DNA of 64,000 bases, taken from the NCBI RefSeq assembly GCF_000381545.1, contig NZ_KB906694.1:1-64000 (forward strand), given 5' to 3'. Shown in pieces: positions 8,095 to 16,802 of this stretch (position 1 is its first letter; the number at the start of each line of letters is the position of its first letter). The notes below the pieces were generated by a model. It saw nothing but the letters and a program-made list of their open reading frames with translations, made no database searches and was not told the DNA's origin. A program made the position numbers and the translations under genes. This DNA comes from Rhodonellum psychrophilum GCM71 = DSM 17998 (GTDB taxonomy: Bacteria > Bacteroidota > Bacteroidia > Cytophagales > Cyclobacteriaceae).

Positions 8095-9732
8095 ATGCAA
8101 GTAACATTTTTAGGACACGGACTTGAGAGCAGCCAATTCAATGTTGGAAAACAATTAGTGAATTCGTTTGAGAACAAGTATTTTGACAATTTCTATGGAT
8201 TTGTTGCTTTTGTTGCATTAACAGGAGTTGACAAAATCCTACCTTCAATCAAATCCTCTCGTGACAAATTTAAAAATCTCAGATTTTACGTGGGTGTAGA
8301 CAATAAAGGAACATCAAAAGAAGCTCTAGAAAAATTACTACACAATGAAATTGAAACGTACGTTTATCACCGTGATGAAGATTATATAACCTATCATCCG
8401 AAACTATTTTTATTTGAAGGTGAAAAATTTTCGAGAGTAATAATTGGTTCATCAAACCTTACAAGTTCAGGTTTCATTGCGAATATTGAAGCGTCAATTC
8501 AGCTCGACTTCAATACGAAAACAGATAAACAAGGAATTAAACTTCTAAGGGAAATTAAAGAATACTACAATGACTTGATTGAACTCAGCAATATACATAC
8601 TCGAAAACTTACAAGAGAGTTAATTGATGAATATGAAGAAGCCGATTTACTCTACAAGCAATTTTTCTCAAATAAAAAAGAAGAATCACAACCGACTGAC
8701 GGTGAAAATGGTAACAAGAAAACAAAAAAAGTCAAACTCCCTGAAGTTGATTTAACAGATGGCTTTGACCCAAAAGACACTCCAGGTTATGATAAAAATG
8801 TAAAAGCAACACAAAACGACTATGATAATTTTGACTACTTTTTAGATAGGTATATTGTTTATAAAAGAGATGTTCGCACATCGGGAGTTGTAACTAAGAC
8901 AACAGATGACAAAGAATTACTTCGGTGGTATTTTAGAATGAAAGAACTTATTAGGAACGAAGCAATGCCTGACGACCTTCTTTTACGTTTAATTGATGTT
9001 GACTTTCCTGTTGGTGATGGTTGGGAAAAAACCAGTATGATGATTTGGGAAAAGCGTTTCAAAGAAATGCTTGCTTATAAACAAGAATTCAATCCTGATA
9101 GTGAGATAACTCACGTGCCACAGTTCAAAGAAAAAAGTCACCCACATTATTCAATAGGTTCTTGGTGTGCCCAACAGAAACAAAGACGAAAAGGAAATCA
9201 AACTCCTATATGGACTGATTACGAAGAAGAAAGAATGAATTCCGTAAACTTTCTTTGGGAAGTTCCAAACCTTGGTAGTGAGCCTGATGATGAAGGTTGG
9301 TATGAAAAATTACTTGAATTAGAAAGTTACTACAAAGACAAAAACAACTATAAATCAATCCCGCATCAACACACCAAAATTGGGAAGTGGCTTAATGAAC
9401 AAATAACTTTAAAATTGACAGGTAGTCGTGGTAAAGTCAAAAAATTTCTGAATCCACTTAGGACTGAATTATTAGGGGAAGTTCTCTCAAAAAATGGAGT
9501 TGAATGGGAATGGCAAAAGCAAAAAGAAAGAGAAGCCATAGAAAATTTAGCAGAAGAATTTATTAAAAATCAAGACCCTAAAGAATTAGAAAAACTTAGT
9601 AAAGACGAAAGAAAAAAGTATCAAGAAAGAGTATCACAAGCAAGATACAGAAGTAAGAAATGGGACGACTCAAAAAGACTGATATTGATTAATGCAGGAA
9701 TGGAGTTACCTAAAAAAGATGAACAAAAATGA
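8095..9732 (+). CDS. PLD-family nuclease with helicase-associated domains (cassette 2)
   Basis: A 545-residue soluble protein. The N-terminal ~200 residues are a phospholipase D-type nuclease domain, with H101 and K103 of the HxK motif (YHPKLFLF) and the following GSSNLTSSG at 118-126. Only one HKD motif is seen, so activity would need a dimer, as in the NgoFVII/BfiI kind of restriction nuclease. After a lysine-rich linker near 210-230 come two copies of a helicase-associated (HA) type domain, recognisable by the pattern IGSWCAQQKQRRKG and, later, IGKWLNEQ. No helicase motor is present. The start at 8095 is chosen because the frame upstream runs back into the recombination site. It is the sole gene of its cassette; a role in DNA restriction is inferred. 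Confidence 0.8.
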   Translation: MQVTFLGHGLESSQFNVGKQLVNSFENKYFDNFYGFVAFVALTGVDKILPSIKSSRDKFKNLRFYVGVDNKGTSKEALEKLLHNEIETYVYHRDEDYITYHPKLFLFEGEKFSRVIIGSSNLTSSGFIANIEASIQLDFNTKTDKQGIKLLREIKEYYNDLIELSNIHTRKLTRELIDEYEEADLLYKQFFSNKKEESQPTDGENGNKKTKKVKLPEVDLTDGFDPKDTPGYDKNVKATQNDYDNFDYFLDRYIVYKRDVRTSGVVTKTTDDKELLRWYFRMKELIRNEAMPDDLLLRLIDVDFPVGDGWEKTSMMIWEKRFKEMLAYKQEFNPDSEITHVPQFKEKSHPHYSIGSWCAQQKQRRKGNQTPIWTDYEEERMNSVNFLWEVPNLGSEPDDEGWYEKLLELESYYKDKNNYKSIPHQHTKIGKWLNEQITLKLTGSRGKVKKFLNPLRTELLGEVLSKNGVEWEWQKQKEREAIENLAEEFIKNQDPKELEKLSKDERKKYQERVSQARYRSKKWDDSKRLILINAGMELPKKDEQK

Positions 9733-9752
9733 CACTTAAAACAAGAATGCCA

Positions 9753-9888
9753 GCCACCAACAGCACCTACCCAAAAGTGGCGGTTCAGTGGTTAAATCAA
9801 GCTTTGTGCTTCTATCAAAGTTTGTGCTTGGTTGACAGTGAAGTGCTTCGAAATCGCCACCTTCGGGTAGCTGCAAAACGTTAGGCAA
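9753..9888 (+). repeat. Cassette recombination site 2 (attC-like, 136 nt)
   Basis: The outer 9-mers are GCCACCAAC (9753-9761) and GTTAGGCAA (9880-9888). Arms GCACCTACCC and GGGTAGCTGC pair with one mismatch. There is then an AAAA/CTTC internal loop, and GTGGCG pairs with CGCCAC. Hexamers stand at 9787 (AGTGGT), 9805, 9823 and 9842. AAAAC precedes the right GTT. Confidence 0.85.
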
Positions 9889-10169
9889 CATGCTAAAAGA
9901 CGACAGTATCGTAAATAAGCTGAGATAGAAATAAAGAAATTTAATGACAACATGATAGACCAATTCAAAGGACTGGAGATTTTTTCTCTTTCGACAAGGA
10001 AGAGTAAAGTGAATATTTCCCTCGCTTCGCACTTTTTAAAATTTCTCTGCCAACCCGCATTTGGCACATTTGCAAAGCCAGACATGCCAACGCACAACCA
10101 AAGCTTTACAAAAGAGCCAAATTTTTGCCCACAAATTAAACAGGATAACAACATTAAAAGAATATAATT
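9889..10169 (+). other. Leader region of cassette 3, no gene identified
   Basis: A stretch of 281 nt between the site and the first gene of cassette 3. A 71-codon frame at 9952-10167 has no family look and is probably chance. The block around 10060-10100 (GCACATTTGCA and a purine-poor run) has a weak echo at 16373. It presumably holds the promoter of the four-gene operon. Confidence 0.4.
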
Positions 10170-11435
10170 ATGGACGATAATTTCTTGCAGTTAACTCTTA
10201 AATCAGGCCTTTTCGATATTGGTGATAAAGAAGAAAGACTAAAATGGTTACAGCAATCAGTAACCGCCTTGGTGAAAATTCTAAAAAAGGATTATTCCCT
10301 TTTGCCCAAGTATTCTTTGGTTGCACTAGATCCCAATATCTCTGATAAAGAACCAATTCTAAATGATGTTGAAAAGATTGTGACCAAATATTGGACGGCA
10401 CTTAGAGGTAAATATCCTGATATGCCTAGAAATATTCACAGAGGTGTTATTCTAAATGCATTGATGGAATTGGGAAGCGAAGATCCTGTTGCTGCGAGAA
10501 TTATCTACTTAACATCTTCTAATTTCTTTCCTTTCGCAAAACTGGGCAAGGAAAAGGATATTGTCTTTACTCTCTTAACTGAATTAGGAGAAATTTCAGA
10601 AACCCATGCAGTTAAAGAATGGTCACTTATTGAAGAAGAGCCAAAACTGAAACTTGGAAGTCTAAAGATAAATGATTTAAAATTCGGCAAAGTAGAACTA
10701 GATAAAGAAGATCTTCAAGAAAAGCTATTTGCCGCTCTTGCCAATTCACCTCAAGGGCATGGGCCACAGCATGGTGGTCAATCAAGTTGGGGACAATCTT
10801 TTTCAAATAAATCCAGTGTAGCTATTGCCGAGTCCTTTAATTCAGCTTTATCCGAATTAAACAAATCTCTTTCCCCAGCGACTTTAGAAGATCCTATAAA
10901 CAAGTTTTTCACTTCATTTAAAAAGTCCTTAGATGAGAACTTAAAGTCCTCATTTGCTTCTATTGTCGCTGTTGAGCGAAGAAGTAAATTGCTTTGGTGG
11001 AAAGAAACCCTTTATTCTCCATCATTAAAGAAAAGCTACCGGGAAGTTTCAATTCCTGTTCTTCCTATTTTGATGGGAAGTGATCTTAACGAGCAGGTTG
11101 CAGAAATAACTCCAATAAGTGTAGACTATCTATTAAGAGATACCTTGTTAATACTGAACGAAAAGAAAGGTGAAAAAATAAAGTTTAAAGACTTCTTTAA
11201 CTCTTTATCAAAAGATTCAACAAAATCTGAGTTAACCAACCTTTTGACCGAAACAAATGAATCCGATGGAAGAATTAGTATAACTGATTTTATCATTCTT
11301 TTCTTAAATGATAAGGCTAAACTCAAAGACTTCACTGAAAGAACAGGAATTAAACAAGATGATGAAGTTTCTATTGAAGATTTATCTGTCATTATTTTCC
11401 ATGATTTACTCACCAAAAGACTAAGCTCGAAGTAA
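10170..11435 (+). CDS. GTPase-associated all-helical protein, first gene of the conflict operon (cassette 3)
   Basis: A 421-residue soluble protein that looks largely alpha-helical, with a glycine/serine/glutamine-rich linker around 193-210. It fits the helical GASH-type partner that stands first in GTPase-based conflict operons described by comparative genomics (Aravind group). I base this on gene order and general look, not on a diagnostic motif. The next gene starts 2 nt after its stop, so the two are translationally linked. In these systems the helical protein is thought to sense or transmit a signal to the GTPases. Confidence 0.6.
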   Translation: MDDNFLQLTLKSGLFDIGDKEERLKWLQQSVTALVKILKKDYSLLPKYSLVALDPNISDKEPILNDVEKIVTKYWTALRGKYPDMPRNIHRGVILNALMELGSEDPVAARIIYLTSSNFFPFAKLGKEKDIVFTLLTELGEISETHAVKEWSLIEEEPKLKLGSLKINDLKFGKVELDKEDLQEKLFAALANSPQGHGPQHGGQSSWGQSFSNKSSVAIAESFNSALSELNKSLSPATLEDPINKFFTSFKKSLDENLKSSFASIVAVERRSKLLWWKETLYSPSLKKSYREVSIPVLPILMGSDLNEQVAEITPISVDYLLRDTLLILNEKKGEKIKFKDFFNSLSKDSTKSELTNLLTETNESDGRISITDFIILFLNDKAKLKDFTERTGIKQDDEVSIEDLSVIIFHDLLTKRLSSK

Positions 11436-11436
11436 T

Positions 11437-12408
11437 ATGGCTGGAAATTGCTCACAACCTAAATGTTACCCCGAGGATAGTGGATGCAATATCGAAGGAT
11501 GCATAAATCTTTCAGATTGCAAATACTATGGCAAAAAGGATAGTCCCAAAAAGGAAGACAAACAAGAATTAGAAAATGAAGGACATAGAACCTCTTGGAC
11601 AGGAAATACAATGGGGCTCTATGACCTCAATTTCTTAACAGCATCAAGAAAACCAATTTTTATAGGAGTTACGGGAGTGGCAAGTGCTGGAAAAACTACG
11701 TTTTTAGCTACACTTTATTGTCTTATTAGACAAGGTGCTAAAATAGGTGAGTATAGTTTTGCTGGTTCACTTACTCTTAACGGATGGGAAGATATTGCAT
11801 GGTATCTCAGTTGGAAAAGCAATGCAGAAATTCAGTTCCCAGACCATACCACAAATAACACAGGGAGAGTTCCAGGGTTACTCCATTTAACTTTAAAAAA
11901 TAAGGCAGGTAAGAATATTGACCTAATTCTCACCGATGCACCAGGTGAATGGTTTGATCACTGGAGCAATAATATCAATAGCGAAAATGCTATTGGTGCT
12001 CAATGGATATATGAAAACTGTGATGGTTTTTTACTTTTTGCAGACAGTGATATGCTTTCTGGTAGCCAAAGAGGAAATGCTAAACGACAGCTCAAACAAG
12101 TTTCAGATCGGCTAATTGAAAGCATCAATGATCGTCCAATTGGCCTAATATGGTCTAAATCAGATTTAGAGTTACCCCATCAGACTAAACAACAAATTAT
12201 TACACATATAGAAGCTACTCCATTTAAACACTTCAATCAATTTGAAACTAGCGTCCAAGAAGGTGCTAAGGGTAAATTTCATAAGGCAATTTTGGAATCA
12301 GTTAACTGGATTATTGAAGTATTAAACCAAAATTGTAATTCTCTTCCGAAGATTTCAGTAGCCAAACCCGAGGATATGTTTCTTTCAAAACGCTCGATCA
12401 ATGAATGA
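11437..12408 (+). CDS. P-loop GTPase with N-terminal Cys cluster (double-GTPase type, cassette 3)
   Basis: A 323-residue protein. Cysteines at 5, 10, 17, 22 and 28 make a probable small zinc-binding cluster. The P-loop is GVTGVASAGKTT at 77-88, and the Walker B/switch-like segment is LTDAPGEWFD. A later TKSD-like base-recognition motif reads WSKSD. This suits one of the paired 'double GTPases' of the conflict systems named for them. It overlaps the next gene by 8 nt. It probably acts with that gene as a switch upstream of the nucleosidase effector; this is inference from the family description. Confidence 0.72.
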   Translation: MAGNCSQPKCYPEDSGCNIEGCINLSDCKYYGKKDSPKKEDKQELENEGHRTSWTGNTMGLYDLNFLTASRKPIFIGVTGVASAGKTTFLATLYCLIRQGAKIGEYSFAGSLTLNGWEDIAWYLSWKSNAEIQFPDHTTNNTGRVPGLLHLTLKNKAGKNIDLILTDAPGEWFDHWSNNINSENAIGAQWIYENCDGFLLFADSDMLSGSQRGNAKRQLKQVSDRLIESINDRPIGLIWSKSDLELPHQTKQQIITHIEATPFKHFNQFETSVQEGAKGKFHKAILESVNWIIEVLNQNCNSLPKISVAKPEDMFLSKRSINE

Positions 12409-13258
12409 TATGGAAAAACATAATATTTTGATAATTGGAGGTCCAAATACAGGAAAAACTCATTTTGGTATTCAATTGTACGAACGTATAAACAGTCGTC
12501 AGTTCGAATTTAAAATCGATCCCAAAAACCGACCCTCTGATTTGTCAATTTTTGAAGACGGATTAAAAAACATTTATAATGGTCAAAGAGCTGCACATAC
12601 CGAAGCAGGAGCTAATCGAAGTATTGAACTGATAATCACGGACGAAAAGAACTCTGAAGTCAAATTGGCCTTCCCAGACTATGCAGGTGAACAAATCACC
12701 TCAATTGTAGATAATAGAAAGGTCAATGATTTATGGAAGGACTACATTGAAAATAGTACATCATGGGTATTGTTCATTCGACTAAATGAACTAACTCCAC
12801 TAGAGGATATTGTAAACAAGGGAATTCCAAGTGCCGAAGAAATTCAAAAAAGGAACAGTCAGCCGCCTCCCGTAAAGGTATCAGAAGCGGCCTTCTATGT
12901 AGAATTGCTTCAAACGTTAGCATACATCAAAGGGCTTTCAACATTCTCTCCAATTAGTCAACCTAACTTAACCGTGGTTTTATCCTGCTGGGATGAACTA
13001 GAAATACCTGAAGGTCAAGTTCCCTCAACTTTACTTCAAGAAAGGCTACCTATGTTATTTGACTTCTTGAATAATAACTGGCAAAATGAATCTCTTGCAG
13101 TTATAGGCTTATCATCAACAGAGAAATCTCTTACCGATGAGCCTGATGATGAATTCATCGATAAAGAACCTATCAATTTCGGGTATTACATAAATAAAAA
13201 GGGCGATTCTCAACGAGACTTAACTCTTTCAATTAAGGATTTCATCGGGCATGAGTAA
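12401..13258 (+). CDS. Second P-loop GTPase of the pair (cassette 3)
   Basis: A 285-residue soluble P-loop NTPase with GGPNTGKT at 13-20 and the switch segment FPDYAGEQIT. A VVLSCWDEL stretch stands where GTPases carry the base-recognition motif. It overlaps both neighbours by 8 nt (start inside the previous gene, stop inside the next), so the three proteins are made in step. I assign it to the double-GTPase group because of this tandem arrangement and the large GAP1-like protein that follows. Confidence 0.72.
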   Translation: MNDMEKHNILIIGGPNTGKTHFGIQLYERINSRQFEFKIDPKNRPSDLSIFEDGLKNIYNGQRAAHTEAGANRSIELIITDEKNSEVKLAFPDYAGEQITSIVDNRKVNDLWKDYIENSTSWVLFIRLNELTPLEDIVNKGIPSAEEIQKRNSQPPPVKVSEAAFYVELLQTLAYIKGLSTFSPISQPNLTVVLSCWDELEIPEGQVPSTLLQERLPMLFDFLNNNWQNESLAVIGLSSTEKSLTDEPDDEFIDKEPINFGYYINKKGDSQRDLTLSIKDFIGHE

Positions 13259-16200
13259 AATTGTCATCAATCAAGCATATTATGGTGAAGTCAATAAGTC
13301 TCACTCCAAAATTCATCAAACTATTGATGATTCAGAATTGACATCATTTTTAATACAGTTCACAGATCGACCAGGCCCACTTCCTCCTGGAGTTTTGCTC
13401 AAACCATATTTATCAGGCTCTGCTTTTAAAAATTATTACGTATTCTCTAAAACCTTTCCAGACCCACAAGCTAGTCGTTCTGGCATGGTAGTAACACATG
13501 TTTTAATAGCGGACATATCAACACTTGAAGACATTAATGACTTACAAATCATCCTAAGACTATTGATTTCAGAAGTTCCAGTTGAAAGAACCAATTTGGA
13601 GCCTATTGAACTTAACGTTAAGCATTCTGACCACTCCTATGAATTAACACAGCCAATTTTTATTCAAAAATCTCTTTCATCATTTATCAAAGGGGATTTA
13701 CCTATTCTGTTTACGGGTGATTTAGTCTCTTTTGAGGGAATTCTTCAAAAATTATGGAATTCTCCAATCAGTGGTTTTAGAGAACAACTTAAGTACAGAG
13801 CCAGTTTTTCACCAACAGACATAGAAGGTTCGGATGATTTAACCTTAGTATTTATTCAAAGTGAATTATTGCCAAAGTGGAATACCAATAAGCTGATCCG
13901 TGGAGAAGAGAATGACATAATTGAAATCTCATCCCCAACAGAAGCCTTGTTTCTTGGAAAACAAAAAGAAAACCCATTGTATGATTTTCTTAAAAGAATT
14001 GGTGCAAATCTTGACGATCTAAATTCATATATACAAGGCAATATATTGTTTGAAGATTATGTTGATTTGGACAACCTGGATGATCCAGACCTTATAAGAC
14101 GTGATTTAAGGATTCTTTCAAAACTTTCACCAAATAAGAGCCTAGGTGCTTCCGTTAAAGAAGAGTTTATTGAGAAGTACAATGGTCTAATCAATAGTGG
14201 CTTAGAGTCAAATGTTAAAGGGCTAAGGAACATCTCTTGGAACGCCTATATTGATGGAGAAGAAAAAGGTAAAAACCTTGTAAATGCCATTTTAGTTAGG
14301 GCAATTAGAGATTCAAAGTTTATGCATATTGAAATGCTTTCAGAAGTTTCTTCAATTGCAGTGAATGAAACAAGCAAATCATGGTGGCATAAAGCCATCG
14401 TTGATTCATTTAAAAAAATCATATTTGAGTCGGAAGAGATCATTCAAAAATCAATTTGGAAGCTATTACTTTTTTCAAAGGACTGCTCCAAATCCATCTT
14501 TTCAGTAATCCCTTCTCGCAAAGGTTCAGAATTACTTCTAATTCAACATTTGCCTAAAGAAGTTCCAACTGAAATTGGAAAGACTGTCTTAGTTGAGCTA
14601 CAAAAAAGGAAATGGTATTTGTTGCATGCGGAAATATTGTTAAAACTCTACAAAACAATAGAAGCAGTTGAAAAACAATTGTCTTTTGAGGATTCATTAA
14701 GTTATGACGAGTCAATAGGGTTGAAATTGATTCTCAAAAAACTTTCAGATAATGAGGCCTTAGCAATAACCTTAAAATTATGTAACGACAAATTGATTCA
14801 TGGATTAATAAAAAGAGCAATAAAAAATGAATCCATTTTTAGTTCGATTGATCTTCAAGTTTCCTGTTGGCTGACTATCTGGACAGGCTTACTAAATGAA
14901 GAAAAATCTTTTAGTTACGGGATTAAAGGCAAAGAACAAGCTCTAGTTTTCAGTGTATTTGATTTAGCGTTAAAGGGTAAGAAAATTGATGACGTAGTTT
15001 TTGAAAGAACTTCCGAAACAATCTACTCCAATATTTCAGAATATAAAAACCGTCAAAAAATCTGGGTCTATATTCCTGCTAGTTATCAAGCTAAGTACAT
15101 TGAATCAACAGCAGAATCATTAGTAGAAAAGATAGTGAATGAGGGAATTGATGGTTTGTCAATTGAAAAAATATTAGCTGATCATATCACCTCAAAACCC
15201 TTCATGACGTCATTTCTAAGTAAAAACAGAAGTGAAATAGAGCCTGTATTAAAGATATTTGAGAGCTTTACAACCCATTCCGATAAGTTTCTTAGTGATT
15301 ATATAGTCCACTATCAATTACAAATCACTAAAAATCAATCTAACCGACTTGGAGCACTTATTATATCAAGGAATTACGCGGCTTCTGCAAGGGCAGTTTA
15401 TGATAAATCTCGTTACTACAAATCATTCACCTTGGCATATGAAGTTTGTAAATCTCTGGTAAAATTAAATTGGTGGGAATCCTCATGGTTAAACCCATTC
15501 CAAAAATCAATGCAACAATATTATCCTATGGAACAACCTAAAAACACTGCAGAAAACCATATTGAATCGCTTCCAACTATCGTCATATTAACCGCTATAC
15601 AGGAAGAATATGATGCTGTTAGACAATTCTTAAAAGAAGTAGTTGAGGTTGATCAAAATGACACAACATATGAAGCCGGAATATTCACAATGTATGATAA
15701 AGATATTGCCAAGGTCATCATACGAGAATGCGGAGCTAAAAACACAATTGCTGCTCAAGAAACAGAAAGAGCCATTAGTAATTTCAAACCTGATGCAATC
15801 TTTTTCGTGGGAATCGCAGGATCACGTAAACCCAGTGACTTTTCAATTGGAGATGTTATTTTCCCGAAAGAAATTTACTCTTACGAAGCAGGTAAAGCTG
15901 AAAAAGACCGGTTTATGGCTCGACCAGACTTGGCATCTTCAACTTATGCACTTGCAGAAATTGCAAAAAAAGAAAGAAGAAAAGATGAATGGAAGACATT
16001 AATAAAGAATGGTTGGAATACAGAAGTGAAAGCAAATTTAGGCATAATTGCATCTGGAGAACAACTTATTGAAGATTATGAATCGGAAGTCGGAAAAATT
16101 CTCACCGAACATTATAATGATACCTCAGCAGTCGAAATGGAAGGCTTTGGATTTGCCAAAGCAGCCCTTAGGCAAGGAAGGAGTTCTGGGAATATGATGA

Positions 16201-16355
16201 TTGGTGTTGTGAGAGGTATTTCTGATATAATTAAGCAACCTGGTAAAAAGAAAAATGAATCCTCTACAGATGTAAGGCCAGATAATGCAAAAAAGTTAGC
16301 GTCAGATACAGCAGCTGCATTTGCTTATTGGTTGATATTTAAAGCGTTCCAATAA
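13251..16355 (+). CDS. Large GTPase-associated protein with C-terminal nucleosidase effector (cassette 3)
   Basis: A 1034-residue protein. The N-terminal ~250 residues (AYYGEVNKSH, then PGPLPPGVLLKPYLSG) resemble the GAP1-N module of GTPase-associated proteins. The middle is helical and unassigned. From about residue 774 to the end is a nucleoside phosphorylase/MTA-SAH nucleosidase fold: ILTAIQEEYDA opening, GIAGS phosphate/ribose loop, AVEMEGFGFAKAA with E962 and E964, and RGISD with D992 as the catalytic acid equivalent. Such domains in defence systems cleave purine nucleotides such as ATP and shut the cell down. Here it is the likely toxic output, controlled by the GTPase pair upstream. 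The substrate is unknown. Confidence 0.8.
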   Translation: MSKIVINQAYYGEVNKSHSKIHQTIDDSELTSFLIQFTDRPGPLPPGVLLKPYLSGSAFKNYYVFSKTFPDPQASRSGMVVTHVLIADISTLEDINDLQIILRLLISEVPVERTNLEPIELNVKHSDHSYELTQPIFIQKSLSSFIKGDLPILFTGDLVSFEGILQKLWNSPISGFREQLKYRASFSPTDIEGSDDLTLVFIQSELLPKWNTNKLIRGEENDIIEISSPTEALFLGKQKENPLYDFLKRIGANLDDLNSYIQGNILFEDYVDLDNLDDPDLIRRDLRILSKLSPNKSLGASVKEEFIEKYNGLINSGLESNVKGLRNISWNAYIDGEEKGKNLVNAILVRAIRDSKFMHIEMLSEVSSIAVNETSKSWWHKAIVDSFKKIIFESEEIIQKSIWKLLLFSKDCSKSIFSVIPSRKGSELLLIQHLPKEVPTEIGKTVLVELQKRKWYLLHAEILLKLYKTIEAVEKQLSFEDSLSYDESIGLKLILKKLSDNEALAITLKLCNDKLIHGLIKRAIKNESIFSSIDLQVSCWLTIWTGLLNEEKSFSYGIKGKEQALVFSVFDLALKGKKIDDVVFERTSETIYSNISEYKNRQKIWVYIPASYQAKYIESTAESLVEKIVNEGIDGLSIEKILADHITSKPFMTSFLSKNRSEIEPVLKIFESFTTHSDKFLSDYIVHYQLQITKNQSNRLGALIISRNYAASARAVYDKSRYYKSFTLAYEVCKSLVKLNWWESSWLNPFQKSMQQYYPMEQPKNTAENHIESLPTIVILTAIQEEYDAVRQFLKEVVEVDQNDTTYEAGIFTMYDKDIAKVIIRECGAKNTIAAQETERAISNFKPDAIFFVGIAGSRKPSDFSIGDVIFPKEIYSYEAGKAEKDRFMARPDLASSTYALAEIAKKERRKDEWKTLIKNGWNTEVKANLGIIASGEQLIEDYESEVGKILTEHYNDTSAVEMEGFGFAKAALRQGRSSGNMMIGVVRGISDIIKQPGKKKNESSTDVRPDNAKKLASDTAAAFAYWLIFKAFQ

Positions 16356-16533
16356 TCAACGCATACCTGTAAGCACATTTGCAGGTCCCACAAAGCCTTC
16401 GCTCGTCCAAAACCAGCAAAAGAGCTTCCAAGTCCCTGCCTGAGAAAAGAGAAATAATAAAAAATGCCCCACACGCGAAAGAAATTAAATGATGAAAAGT
16501 AAGACTGAATTATCGAGAGAAGAAGAAGCACGA

Positions 16534-16669
16534 TTGCCTAACAGCGTGTATGTGGCAATAGCGGGTGAAGGGGTAAATCGAAAGTCTGTGCTTCTAAGAA
16601 ACTTTGTGCTAAACGGACAGGAAAGTGCTTCTAATCCGCTACTGCACATACACGCAAACCGTTAGTGGC
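16534..16669 (+). repeat. Cassette recombination site 3 (attC-like, 136 nt)
   Basis: The outer 9-mers are TTGCCTAAC (16534-16542, a perfect RYYYAAC core) and GTTAGTGGC (16661-16669). An 11-bp arm GCGTGTATGTG pairs with CACATACACGC. There is then a small internal loop, and TAGCGG pairs with CCGCTA. Hexamers stand at 16569 (AGGGGT), 16587, 16605 and 16624. AAACC precedes the right GTT. Confidence 0.85.
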
Positions 16670-16721
16670 AAGTGTAACTGACGACATAGAAATAAACAAT
16701 TAACATTTAAAACAGAAAATT

Positions 16722-16802
16722 ATGACTTGGTGGATTTTATTTGGAGTGGGAATTACTTTTATGACACTCATTCTTGCAGGTGCATTTAAAAAGAAAAAAT
16801 GA
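16722..16802 (+). CDS. 26-residue single-span membrane peptide (cassette 4)
   Basis: The frame encodes 26 residues: a short MTWW start, one hydrophobic segment with ILFGVGITFMTLILAG, and a run of four lysines after FK at the C-terminus. This topology, an N-terminal transmembrane helix with a positive cytoplasmic tail, is that of small membrane or toxin-like peptides. Its TGA overlaps the ATG of the next frame (ATGA), which supports it being translated. The AT-rich leader lacks a strong Shine-Dalgarno. Function unknown. Confidence 0.5.
   Translation: MTWWILFGVGITFMTLILAGAFKKKK

Noticed and set aside
9952..10167. 71-codon frame in the leader of cassette 3
   Set aside because: It has no family features or start signal, and its sequence includes the block that is echoed at 16373. 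It is probably non-coding.
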